Below are positions 8,752 through 16,872 of a stretch of 64,000 nt of DNA, in pieces. Made by a program: the position numbers and the translations under genes. The number at the start of each line of letters is the position of its first letter. Position 1 is the first letter of the stretch. This stretch comes from an uncultured Clostridia bacterium (GTDB taxonomy: Bacteria; Bacillota; Clostridia; Christensenellales; Borkfalkiaceae). The stretch covers positions 70,890 through 134,889 of the forward strand of contig CAKQQY010000002.1 in NCBI GenBank assembly GCA_934271245.1, written 5' to 3'. A model generated the notes under the pieces. The model was given only the letters and a program-made list of their open reading frames with translations, did not search any database and had not been told where the DNA came from.

Positions 8752-9693
8752 TTATTTGTTAAACCCCTTGAAGTTTGCAAGTTTATAAAACATATCGGAC
8801 ATTAACGCGTCGCGGTTGATTTTATGAACGTAAAACATTTTGTTACGATTCTTGCTTTTCGTGTATCTGTACCCTTTAAGGGTCGGCAGATACCTGCATT
8901 CTATTCTGCCCTGCATAAATCTGTCGTTTTCGTTTAACAGCCAGGCGGGCGAAACAACGTCCCATATAACTTTGCTCCATGCGCCCGTTTTGCTCCGCTT
9001 TTCGGCAAACGCAAGCGTGGAATTATACAAATAGTCGCAAATAGGATTTTTGCCTTTAAGCCAGTGTTCGAGTTCGTATTCGGTGGTAGTAAACTCCGAT
9101 ACGACGCCGAAGGTCGGCAACTGCACGAAAGGAACGGCGCTGCCAATAACTACTCTCGCCGCGATAACGTCCTGATGCATGTTGTACTCTTTGTTTTTGT
9201 AGTAATCGAGAGCCGTTCCGCCCAGCCATACCACGCAAACCCTGTTTACTATATCGGGGTCGATAAGAATCGCCGAAGCGACGTTCGTTATCGCGCCTAT
9301 CGCGCAGATATATAAAGGTTTGTCTTTATTATACCCTTTCGACGCTTCCACGATAAATTCCGCGGCAGGCGACATAACGGGGGTGTTTTTATCCGCTAAA
9401 AATCTGTCCGAACCGATATAAATTTTGTCTATGTAGTCGGTTCTCTTGCAGTAAGTTAAAACCCTTATTATCTCTTCTCTGCTTTTAATCTGACTTTCGG
9501 GAATATCTTTGACGCAGCACGCTTTCCGAAAAGGAGCGATGGTAAACCCCAGAACGTTTATTTTATCGCAATTGGCAAGCGTGTAGGCTATCGCGTACTG
9601 ATCGTCTATTTCGTTATAAGTGTCGGTATCGAGTATAATATCGACGGGTTTCGTCGGACAGTTATATATCGGCAACAAATCTTCGCAAGTCAT
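8752..9693 (-). CDS. Nucleoside hydrolase family protein (IunH-like)
   Basis: A 313-residue member of the inosine-uridine nucleoside hydrolase superfamily, enzymes that cleave N-glycosidic bonds using a Ca-binding Asp cluster. The cluster is present as DTDTYNEIDDQ at 22-32, a variant with extra residues compared with the classical DTDPGxDD. ICAIGAITNVASAI and VVWLGGTALD are also family segments. The usual C-terminal His-Asp block is replaced by DVVSPAWLL, so the substrate may not be a normal nucleoside. It is the last gene of a glycan operon, 41 bp after an Asp-box glycosidase, which suggests it hydrolyses a ribosyl or other sugar conjugate released by that system. AAAGGAG precedes the start. 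Confidence 0.85.
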   Translation of the reverse strand: MTCEDLLPIYNCPTKPVDIILDTDTYNEIDDQYAIAYTLANCDKINVLGFTIAPFRKACCVKDIPESQIKSREEIIRVLTYCKRTDYIDKIYIGSDRFLADKNTPVMSPAAEFIVEASKGYNKDKPLYICAIGAITNVASAILIDPDIVNRVCVVWLGGTALDYYKNKEYNMHQDVIAARVVIGSAVPFVQLPTFGVVSEFTTTEYELEHWLKGKNPICDYLYNSTLAFAEKRSKTGAWSKVIWDVVSPAWLLNENDRFMQGRIECRYLPTLKGYRYTKSKNRNKMFYVHKINRDALMSDMFYKLANFKGFNK

Positions 9694-9734
9694 AAATATT
9701 TTCTCCTTTTAAGTTATCGTCTGCAGCTAACCCG

Positions 9735-10751
9735 TTAAAATAATTCGTCGAACCCGATTTTCGCGAGATAATGTTGCTTTGCGTTTTCGTAAGCGACGTA
9801 AACCACGCGGTTTGCGTAATCTACCGCGGCGTGCGGATAAAAAAAGTTTTCTTCGTCGCCCGTAACGTTTAATACGTACTTCCACGTTTTACCGTCCGTC
9901 GTCGAACGTATCTGCAAACGGTTTCTGTTTTTAAGCCCTACGCTGTCCGAAAAATTGTTTATTAAAAATACGGTGTCATCTATCTTAAACAACGTCGGTT
10001 TCGTATGCGGATTTAATATATCCGTTACGGCGGCTTTCGTCCAGGTTCTGCCGAAATCGTAGCTGTCCGCGCGATAAAGATAACACCCGTCGTCGGGGCG
10101 CATAAGCATCATTATATGCCCGTTTTCCAGTTCGATCAAGTTCGGTTCCCAAAGCCCGTTTTTTTCGTACAGGTACCCGTATCTCTGAAACGTAAACCCG
10201 TTATCTCCGCTTACGGCAACGCCGCAACGGAAAGGATATCTGTTTTGCCCCGCGTGCTTATCGCTCGTGTCGTATTTCCAGTCGAAGTCGTATAAAACTT
10301 CCTGCCAATATAATGGAAAAATCCACTCGCCGTTACTCATAACCACGCCTTGTCTTAAACTTACGCCGTTTAATCCCGAAGTAAACGAAACGGGTTCGCC
10401 GATAACGTTGCCGTCGTCGTCGATAAACTGGCGGAAAGTCTGAAGTTCTCTGTAATGTTCTACGCGGTAATCGTTCGTGTTGTAAGTATGAACGGCGATA
10501 AACGGCTTTTCCGTTTCGGTGAAAATTTCCGTCGCCCAGCACCCCCTTTGAGAGTGCGAAACGACTACTTTCGGGTCCGTCCAGGTTTTACCGCCGTCGC
10601 CCGATACGGAAGTTAAAACCACGTTGGCGTTCTGCGGCTCGGTCGTTCCGCCGCTTAAAAAGGAACATATAAGTTTTCCGCTTTTTAAAAGCCGTATTAC
10701 AGGCTCTCTCGCAAAAGACGGAGCAAAATCGTGTATCAGGTATTTTTCCAT
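9735..10751 (-). CDS. Cytosolic sialidase-like Asp-box (BNR) glycosidase
   Basis: A 338-residue six-bladed-propeller protein of the sialidase-like superfamily. Four Asp boxes are visible: SGDGGKTW, SGDNGFTF, SYDFGRTW and STTDGKTW. AREPVIRLLKSGKLI near the N-terminus may carry the first catalytic Arg, but the classical FRIP motif is absent, so the specificity (sialic acid or another sugar) is open. There is no signal peptide, in contrast to the paralogue at 15.2-16.9 kb, which suggests it acts on imported oligosaccharide. The start is uncertain: ATG at 10751 or TTG at 10757, both with a poor ribosome binding site, implying translational coupling to the upstream gene 13-18 bases away. Confidence 0.8.
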   Translation of the reverse strand: MEKYLIHDFAPSFAREPVIRLLKSGKLICSFLSGGTTEPQNANVVLTSVSGDGGKTWTDPKVVVSHSQRGCWATEIFTETEKPFIAVHTYNTNDYRVEHYRELQTFRQFIDDDGNVIGEPVSFTSGLNGVSLRQGVVMSNGEWIFPLYWQEVLYDFDWKYDTSDKHAGQNRYPFRCGVAVSGDNGFTFQRYGYLYEKNGLWEPNLIELENGHIMMLMRPDDGCYLYRADSYDFGRTWTKAAVTDILNPHTKPTLFKIDDTVFLINNFSDSVGLKNRNRLQIRSTTDGKTWKYVLNVTGDEENFFYPHAAVDYANRVVYVAYENAKQHYLAKIGFDELF

Positions 10752-10763
10752 AAGCAATAAGTT

Positions 10764-13184
10764 TTAATTTTTCTTTCCTTTCTTTTTGAGTATCGCGAGC
10801 GCGGCGACTATCGTTAAAACGGCGAAACAGGAATATAACCCCGTGCCAATATTGCTTCCGCAACCGCCCGCGCTTTTCGCGTAAGTTAAAACTATGGTGT
10901 AGTTATTCAGCACCGTAAGTTTAAGTTTTCTCGACGACGAAACGTATTCGTAACCGCCGATTTCGTCGGGAGTGATTTCTACGTATTCGTTATAATAACA
11001 ATCGACGATTCTGTCATCTTTAATCTTTTCGCCGTCTTCGTTCACGAATTTAAGCGTAATTTTCTGCGGCGTTCTTTCGTAAGTAAGGTTGATTACGAAG
11101 TTCGTTAATTCGGTATCGGCGGCGATTACGCCCGTCAAAGGTTTATCCGACGTTTTATAGTCGTAACCTATAATTTCGGGAATATTTACGGTATATTCGA
11201 GTCCTTCCGCGCCGTAAACCACCTTTGCGAATCCCGACGCGGAAAGAGTTTCTCCGTTTTCGTCGACGTAATTTACGGGTATCTGCGCCGTGCTTGCGCG
11301 TTTATATTCCATTTTGCTTACGGTTACCAAATCGGTGTCCAAAAGATAATTTCTTATGCTTATCGCGTCGTTCCATTTATATCTGTTAAAAACTCTCGTT
11401 CCCCTCGTTATATCCGCAATATTCACGTCTCCCTCGGTGTTTTCGTCGTAAGAATAGTTTAAGTCTTTGGTAGAAATTCCTTTGACTACGGTTACGTCGT
11501 TATCTTTATTGACGTAAGTCGCTATAACGCCTATGCTTATGCCGTTACCTTCGTTACCCTGCGCGCTGATAATAGATAAATCGGTTTGCACGGCAACTCT
11601 CATCTGCGGAGAAATTTTGCCGTCGATAGACCCGTGCGTATTGTTTAACATAACTTTCCAGGGAATCATCCATGTACCCGAAACGTTTGCAGGTATTCTC
11701 GCGCAGTTACTCCCTTTGCTTATGGAAATACTGCCTTCCGAGCCGTCTTCGAATATCATCAGATCGGTTCTGCTCGATTTTAACGCCGTCGCCACTCTGA
11801 AAAAGTTATTGTTGCTGCCGTTCACGAAAATTTCTACCTGCGTGTTGAATTGCGCGTAACCCACCGTGCTGAACTGAATTAAAAGTCCGCCGTTTTCGTA
11901 ATCGTAAATAGTGTTTGAAAGTTTGAATTCGGTTACGGCGTTAATAATGGGGTCGTCGCCGAGTTCGGCGTCGCCCTTTATACCGAAATACATTGCCCCG
12001 TCAAGAGAATCGTTAATATCTATTCCCCTGAAATTGCCTTCGAAGTCGGTAATCACGTCGTAATTATCGTAAGATTCTCTCGAATAACGGAGAGTAACGG
12101 TTATATCTTCGGTAAGCGAGCCCGAAAGCGGCAAATCGCCGTCAACCCCTAAAAAGGAAAATCCCTCGATTTCCGTTTCAATTTTATAGGTAAAATTCGT
12201 TCCGTTAAACGATATTTCGGCGGTATTGTCGTCGGAAACGCTTGCGCCGTCGGAATCAAGGCGATTGACCGTAACTTTATAAGGGCAATTCTTCACGAAT
12301 TCTATAAGACCTATGTTGCTTTCGTCTTCGTCGTAAAGATAATTTTTTGCGCTTATGGCGTTGTTCCATTCTTTCGTAGCGTAAACCGTTTTACCGTTTT
12401 TTATATCGGCCAGGTTTACGTCGGCGTCGATATTTTCGGCGTCGGAAGTATAGGTCAAATCTTTCGTGGATAACCCGGAAACGACGGTCGCAACGTTATC
12501 TTTATAGGTATAAGTCGCTATTTCCCCTACGGAAATACCCTGCCCTACCGCGCCCGTCGCGGTGTCCGCGGAAACGTCCAACGCGATTAAAACTCTCAAC
12601 TTGGGATTCGTGACGGTAAAATAATCGGACGTAACGTCTTTCATGTTTTTCCAGGGAATAACCAAAGTTCCCGCAACGTCTTTGGGGAAATTGCCGCGAT
12701 TTCTCGATTTTACCGCGTCTACGGTAGCCACGCTGCCGTCTTCCAAAATTAAATTATCCTTTCTGCTTGCGCTTAATGCGGTGTGCGCGCTGTAGAATCT
12801 GTTATTGCTCGTGTCGTCGGCAAAGACGAACACGCGCATAAAAGTCCAGTCGGTATTGCCTTTGGAACTTATCTGAATAAGCAAGCCGCCATTTTCTTTA
12901 TCGTACACGGAATCGGAAAGTCTGAATTCCAGAACGGCGTATTGCATTCCGGCGCCTGTTAACGTAACGCCGTCTTTTATGCCCGCGTAAAGCGTTCCGT
13001 CGAAAGAATCGTTCAATTTTATTCCGACGAAGTTCCCGTCCGCGTCGTTAACGACCGTATAATCGGTAAATTCTTCCGCTTTCGCCTGCGCGACTTTACT
13101 TACGCCGAAAGCCGATAAAAGGCTTATCGCGAAAAGAAAAGAAAGTATAATTACCCATATATTTTTATATGCTGATTTTTTCAT
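10764..13184 (-). CDS. Large secreted, C-terminally anchored protein with two copies of an unknown domain and a MucBP-like region
   Basis: An 806-residue surface protein. It has an N-terminal signal peptide (hydrophobic residues about 8-33, then AKAEE). Two copies of a domain of about 250 residues follow (roughly 40-300 and 372-630), each opening with DY-V--D--GNF-GI--N-S-DG and containing ENGGLLIQ and VSG-STKDL-Y. A MucBP-like segment (PVNYVDENGETLSASGFAKV) and a related repeat (LKFVNEDGEKIKDDRI) come next. The tail has GGCGSNIG, a hydrophobic helix and KKKGKKN, a Cys-bearing membrane anchor. The same domain occurs once in the protein at 13.3-15.2 kb. Function is unknown; the context suggests binding of an extracellular glycan. 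Confidence 0.8.
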   Translation of the reverse strand: MKKSAYKNIWVIILSFLFAISLLSAFGVSKVAQAKAEEFTDYTVVNDADGNFVGIKLNDSFDGTLYAGIKDGVTLTGAGMQYAVLEFRLSDSVYDKENGGLLIQISSKGNTDWTFMRVFVFADDTSNNRFYSAHTALSASRKDNLILEDGSVATVDAVKSRNRGNFPKDVAGTLVIPWKNMKDVTSDYFTVTNPKLRVLIALDVSADTATGAVGQGISVGEIATYTYKDNVATVVSGLSTKDLTYTSDAENIDADVNLADIKNGKTVYATKEWNNAISAKNYLYDEDESNIGLIEFVKNCPYKVTVNRLDSDGASVSDDNTAEISFNGTNFTYKIETEIEGFSFLGVDGDLPLSGSLTEDITVTLRYSRESYDNYDVITDFEGNFRGIDINDSLDGAMYFGIKGDAELGDDPIINAVTEFKLSNTIYDYENGGLLIQFSTVGYAQFNTQVEIFVNGSNNNFFRVATALKSSRTDLMIFEDGSEGSISISKGSNCARIPANVSGTWMIPWKVMLNNTHGSIDGKISPQMRVAVQTDLSIISAQGNEGNGISIGVIATYVNKDNDVTVVKGISTKDLNYSYDENTEGDVNIADITRGTRVFNRYKWNDAISIRNYLLDTDLVTVSKMEYKRASTAQIPVNYVDENGETLSASGFAKVVYGAEGLEYTVNIPEIIGYDYKTSDKPLTGVIAADTELTNFVINLTYERTPQKITLKFVNEDGEKIKDDRIVDCYYNEYVEITPDEIGGYEYVSSSRKLKLTVLNNYTIVLTYAKSAGGCGSNIGTGLYSCFAVLTIVAALAILKKKGKKN

Positions 13185-13199
13185 TTTTCCACCTGAACG

Positions 13200-13316
13200 T
13201 TAAACGTTTTCCCAGATAATATCGTTAAAAACGTCTTCGCCGGGAACGGAGTTAGAAAGCACTTCCCGTTCGTCGATTTTTACGTAGGTAAATACGGGTT
13301 TTAAGTATTTTTTCAT
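13200..13316 (-). CDS. Small 38-residue peptide gene in the glycan operon
   Basis: ATG at 13316 is preceded by AAGGGGGAAATT, a good ribosome binding site, and the frame runs 38 codons to TAA. The product begins MKKYLKPVFTYVKIDEREVL and ends VPGEDVFNDIIWENV: a basic first part, then an acidic tail with PGED and a Trp near the end. No signal peptide or hydrophobic helix. It fills the only sizeable gap between the two large secreted-protein genes (12 bp after one, 15 bp before the other). Short MKKY-KP peptides of this kind are familiar as uncharacterised small proteins of gut Clostridia; I know no function. It could be a precursor peptide or an accessory of the secreted proteins. Confidence 0.65.
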   Translation of the reverse strand: MKKYLKPVFTYVKIDEREVLSNSVPGEDVFNDIIWENV

Positions 13317-13328
13317 AATTTCCCCCTT

Positions 13329-15203
13329 TTATGCGTTTAAAGTTAATTTAAATGAAACGGTCGTTTCGCCGTTTTCCGACGTCATCGCGACTTCCGTTAC
13401 GCTGTATTTTAATCCGTTAATTTCTATCTCGCTTATAACCAAAGCGTTCAAGGAAATTCTTACTCCGTTAAGGGTAAGAACTTTTACTTCGCCCTTTATA
13501 ACCACCGTCGAAACAGTTCCGTCCGTTAAAACGTTTCCGCTTTTAACCGTATAAGAAGCGTTTCCGTTTTCTTTTTCTACTTTGTTTTCCGTAACGGTTA
13601 AATCCGCAACCTTATCGAAATAAGTTTTTAATATCGCCTTTTGGTCATCGGTGGTTTCCGCCGCCCCGAAAGCCGCTTCCGCAACCCGATACATCGAACG
13701 GGAATTGTTTACTTTATCGAAAGGCGTATAAACGTAAGCGGTGGAATCGTCGCTGTATTTTAAGACGAGATATCCCCTTGCCGAGAAATCGAGATTAGTG
13801 TTTTCGTCGTTGACGTTTACGAGCGCGCCGACGTACGAATAATTGCCGTTTTCTTCCTCGAACCACCCGTTGTCGGCAGTTTTAACGATGTTAGCCACCG
13901 TTTTGTTTTCGACGAAATTTTCTAAAACGAACTCTTTGTTTTCGAGATATTTCGTCGGCAACACGAGCGTTCCCATAGCGGTAACGTAATTTTCGATAAA
14001 ATTATAATCGGAAGAAGCGATTTCGCTTATAAATCTTATGCCGTTACTGCCCGCGCGAAGTTTTATCGCCGCGCCGTCTTTCATATTATAATTCACGCCG
14101 ACGGCTGTATACGTAATATCTTCCGTAACGGTCGCAACCGACTCCGCCCCGTATAAATCGGTAAGGTTTTCCGTATCGGAAGTCCAGCCGACAAAGGTTT
14201 TATCCGTCACTTCGACGGCGCCGAAAGAAACTTGTTTACCCGCTCTTAAAGCCTTCGTCGTAGTTTCCTTTTCGCTCACGAAACTTACCGTTTTCAATTT
14301 TTCGAATTCGATAAGACCTACGTTGCTGTTATCGGTATCGGTTAAGTAATTTTTGACGCTTACGCTCGTATTCCATTCTCTCGAACAAAACACCGTTTTA
14401 CCCTTTTTTATATCTGCTAAATTTACGTCGGCTGTCGTATCTTCCGCGTCGGTAGTATAAGTAAGATTTTTAGCGGAAAAACCCGTTACTACTTCGGCAA
14501 CGTCGCTGCTATAAGTGTAAGTGGATATGTTTTCGATGGTAATACCCTGATCGGCTCTCGTGTTGCCGGTATCGGCGGATAAATCGGTGATGACGACTAT
14601 TCGCAATTCGGGGTCGGTAGTGGTAATGGTACCGTTGGTGTTATCCGTCATATGCGCCCAGGGCAATACCATAGTACCCGAAGTTTCTCTCGGAATGGTA
14701 ACCCTGTTGTTCGTTCTCGAAAACGCCAAAGTGGTAATATCTCCGTTATCTTTTATAAAATAACGGTTTACCCCGTTGCACTGCGCAGCCGTAAGCCCTG
14801 CGTGGGCGACCATCATTCTGTTGGTCGTTTCCCCTACGAAAGCGTAAACTCTCGTACTGAAATCTTTCGTTCTCCCTTCGGTGTTAAGGTGAATAAGCAA
14901 GCCGCCGTTCTCCTTATCGAACACGGTATTTTTAAGTCTGTATTCTATGGCAACGCCCTTAATCCCCGTACCGAACTCGGTAACGTTCTTTTTGATTCCG
15001 GCGTAAAACGCCCCGTCGAAACTACCGTTTAACCCTATACCGACGAAATTTCCGTCGGCGTCCTTTGCCACGGTATAATCGGCGGCTGTTTCTGCCGTCG
15101 CCTGCGTTTTGTTATAAGGAAAAATCACCGCCGTAACGCTCGCAAGTAAAACGGCAACGGCAATAATCAACCCTATAATCTTACCTTTGTGTAATGTTTT
15201 CAC
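13329..15203 (-). CDS. Large secreted protein with one copy of the shared unknown domain
   Basis: A 624-residue secreted protein. The signal peptide is at about 1-37 (hydrophobic IIGLIIAVAVLLASVTAVI). One copy of the 250-residue domain shared with the 806-residue neighbour follows (about 40-300: DADGNFVGIGLNGSFDG, KENGGLLIHL, SAKNLTY). Then comes an InlB/Flg-type repeat (KTVSFVSEK, FVGWTSDTENL) and a beta-rich region with GAAIKLRAGSNGIRFISEI that recurs in large clostridial surface proteins. There is no C-terminal anchor. GTG at 15203 is taken as the start because AAGGAGGG lies 6 nt upstream; it overlaps the upstream sialidase-like gene by 23 bp. Function unknown. Confidence 0.8.
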   Translation of the reverse strand: MKTLHKGKIIGLIIAVAVLLASVTAVIFPYNKTQATAETAADYTVAKDADGNFVGIGLNGSFDGAFYAGIKKNVTEFGTGIKGVAIEYRLKNTVFDKENGGLLIHLNTEGRTKDFSTRVYAFVGETTNRMMVAHAGLTAAQCNGVNRYFIKDNGDITTLAFSRTNNRVTIPRETSGTMVLPWAHMTDNTNGTITTTDPELRIVVITDLSADTGNTRADQGITIENISTYTYSSDVAEVVTGFSAKNLTYTTDAEDTTADVNLADIKKGKTVFCSREWNTSVSVKNYLTDTDNSNVGLIEFEKLKTVSFVSEKETTTKALRAGKQVSFGAVEVTDKTFVGWTSDTENLTDLYGAESVATVTEDITYTAVGVNYNMKDGAAIKLRAGSNGIRFISEIASSDYNFIENYVTAMGTLVLPTKYLENKEFVLENFVENKTVANIVKTADNGWFEEENGNYSYVGALVNVNDENTNLDFSARGYLVLKYSDDSTAYVYTPFDKVNNSRSMYRVAEAAFGAAETTDDQKAILKTYFDKVADLTVTENKVEKENGNASYTVKSGNVLTDGTVSTVVIKGEVKVLTLNGVRISLNALVISEIEINGLKYSVTEVAMTSENGETTVSFKLTLNA

Positions 15204-16872
15204 GTTTTCCCTCCTTAAACTTTTTTATTTCGTAAAAAAATTTTTTTATTAACGATACTATCGCCGCGCCGCCGAATAAAACTATCGGAATAAATAAATC
15301 GGCGTTTAACGACGAAGAGCAGCCGCTCCCCGAATCTTCCAGAACGATTCTGAACTTCAACGCCCCGTATCCGTCTTTTAATTTGGACGGCATTTCTTCC
15401 GTCGAAGTAAAATACGCGGTGTACGTTCCCGCCTTATTTTTATCGTAACCGGACACGCGGTATCTTCCCGTAAGCGTGTAGTTTTTTCCGTTATCGTCGG
15501 TAACGTTTATGGTGGTAGGCTTATTCTTTAAAATATCCTTTATATCCGTGCCGACTTTATATTTTTCCACCTTTTCGAAGGCGCCGTTTACGGAAACGAT
15601 ATCGCCGTAGCTGTAATCTATTTTCGCGATAATTATTCCCTGCTTGGCGTTTTCCGTGCAGAACTCGCCTTTTTTAACGTCTTCTTCGGTAAATATATGC
15701 ATTCTGATACCGCCTTCGCCGTAACGTTCGCGGTCGTGAACCATATAAATCAATCCGTCGTCGTCCTGATAGAAATCGGGGTACGACGATTGAGTCGGGT
15801 CTAACTGCAACGAATACGGCCATGTTTCGCCGTCGTCTTCGCTGAGCCAGCAAGCCATATTTCTTCTGTCGGTGTTTCTGCCCTGCATATTCGTTACGAA
15901 AAGAAGATTTCCCGACTTTAATCTCGCCATGTAGAACCTGCTCCCCGGCGAATAGAAAGGCGGGTTTGCCAAATCGTTAGTCGCTCTCGTCCAGGTATTG
16001 CCGCCGTCGGAAGAAAAAGACTGTTCCATGCTCATACCGTCGCAAAGCCTTATAATCGCCCATAATTTGCCGTCTTTCTTTTCTACGATAGACACTTCGG
16101 CGAAATCGTGATATCTGTCTTCCACGGTGGACTTTATTACTCTGTATGCGGAAAAGGTTTCGCCGTCGTCTTCCGATTTTATAATGGTGGTCGGAATACC
16201 GTCGAAAGCGTTGTTACCGTACGCCGCCAGAATTCTTCCGTCGGAAAGAAGAGTAGGCTTACATGTAACCGACATTTTCGCGCCCGTAACCTTCGGATAG
16301 GAATAGGTAATGTTTTCAAGCGGACCGTCGGCGTTATACAGTTTAATCATCTGCGAACCGGTCATTTTGTTGTCGCCGTAGATAAGGCAAAGTTCGCCCG
16401 CGCCGTTTTTATAAAATATCGGCCACACTATGCCGAGCGGAGAACCGGTAATAACCATCCAGGGGTTTTTCCAGGTAACGCCCATATCGGCGCTTACCGC
16501 AACGCAGATATAGTTATCCGTATCGGGTTCGCCCTTGCCGCCCGTGTACCAGGCGACGAAAATATTGTTGCCCGCCTTCGCAACGGTAGGAATACCGTTC
16601 CATTTTTTGTGTTCGGGATAAAAATCTTCATCCGTTTCGGGACCGACTTTAACGGATAAATCGGTGGTTTCGTCTACTATCGTTATACCCACTTTAACGT
16701 TAGGGTATTTTTCGAAAGTAATATCTTTAACGGACAAATCGTGATTGACTTTTTTAATTTCGTCGGCGTACGTTTTTCTTACCGGCGTTTTAGTGATAAA
16801 CCCCGAAAACAACCCGAATACCATCGCCGCAAGGACGACCAAACTTAAACGTTTTATTATCGTTTTACTCAT
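15181..16872 (-). CDS. Secreted sialidase-like Asp-box glycosidase with membrane anchor
   Basis: A 563-residue extracellular protein. The signal peptide is at about 1-36. The sialidase-like propeller (about 70-430) has Asp boxes SADMGVTW, SEDDGETF, SSDGGNTW and SEDDGETW. An Ig-like linker domain (RYRVSGYDKNKAGTYTAYFTS) follows. The tail has SGSGCSSS, a hydrophobic helix and a basic end, the same kind of Cys-bearing anchor as the 806-residue protein. A FRIP motif is not seen (WNGIP instead), so sialic acid as substrate is plausible but not proved. Its ATG overlaps the stop of the binding-protein gene by four bases, so expression is coupled to the transporter: release outside, import, then cleavage inside by the paralogue at 9.7 kb. 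Confidence 0.82.
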   Translation of the reverse strand: MSKTIIKRLSLVVLAAMVFGLFSGFITKTPVRKTYADEIKKVNHDLSVKDITFEKYPNVKVGITIVDETTDLSVKVGPETDEDFYPEHKKWNGIPTVAKAGNNIFVAWYTGGKGEPDTDNYICVAVSADMGVTWKNPWMVITGSPLGIVWPIFYKNGAGELCLIYGDNKMTGSQMIKLYNADGPLENITYSYPKVTGAKMSVTCKPTLLSDGRILAAYGNNAFDGIPTTIIKSEDDGETFSAYRVIKSTVEDRYHDFAEVSIVEKKDGKLWAIIRLCDGMSMEQSFSSDGGNTWTRATNDLANPPFYSPGSRFYMARLKSGNLLFVTNMQGRNTDRRNMACWLSEDDGETWPYSLQLDPTQSSYPDFYQDDDGLIYMVHDRERYGEGGIRMHIFTEEDVKKGEFCTENAKQGIIIAKIDYSYGDIVSVNGAFEKVEKYKVGTDIKDILKNKPTTINVTDDNGKNYTLTGRYRVSGYDKNKAGTYTAYFTSTEEMPSKLKDGYGALKFRIVLEDSGSGCSSSLNADLFIPIVLFGGAAIVSLIKKFFYEIKKFKEGKRENITQR

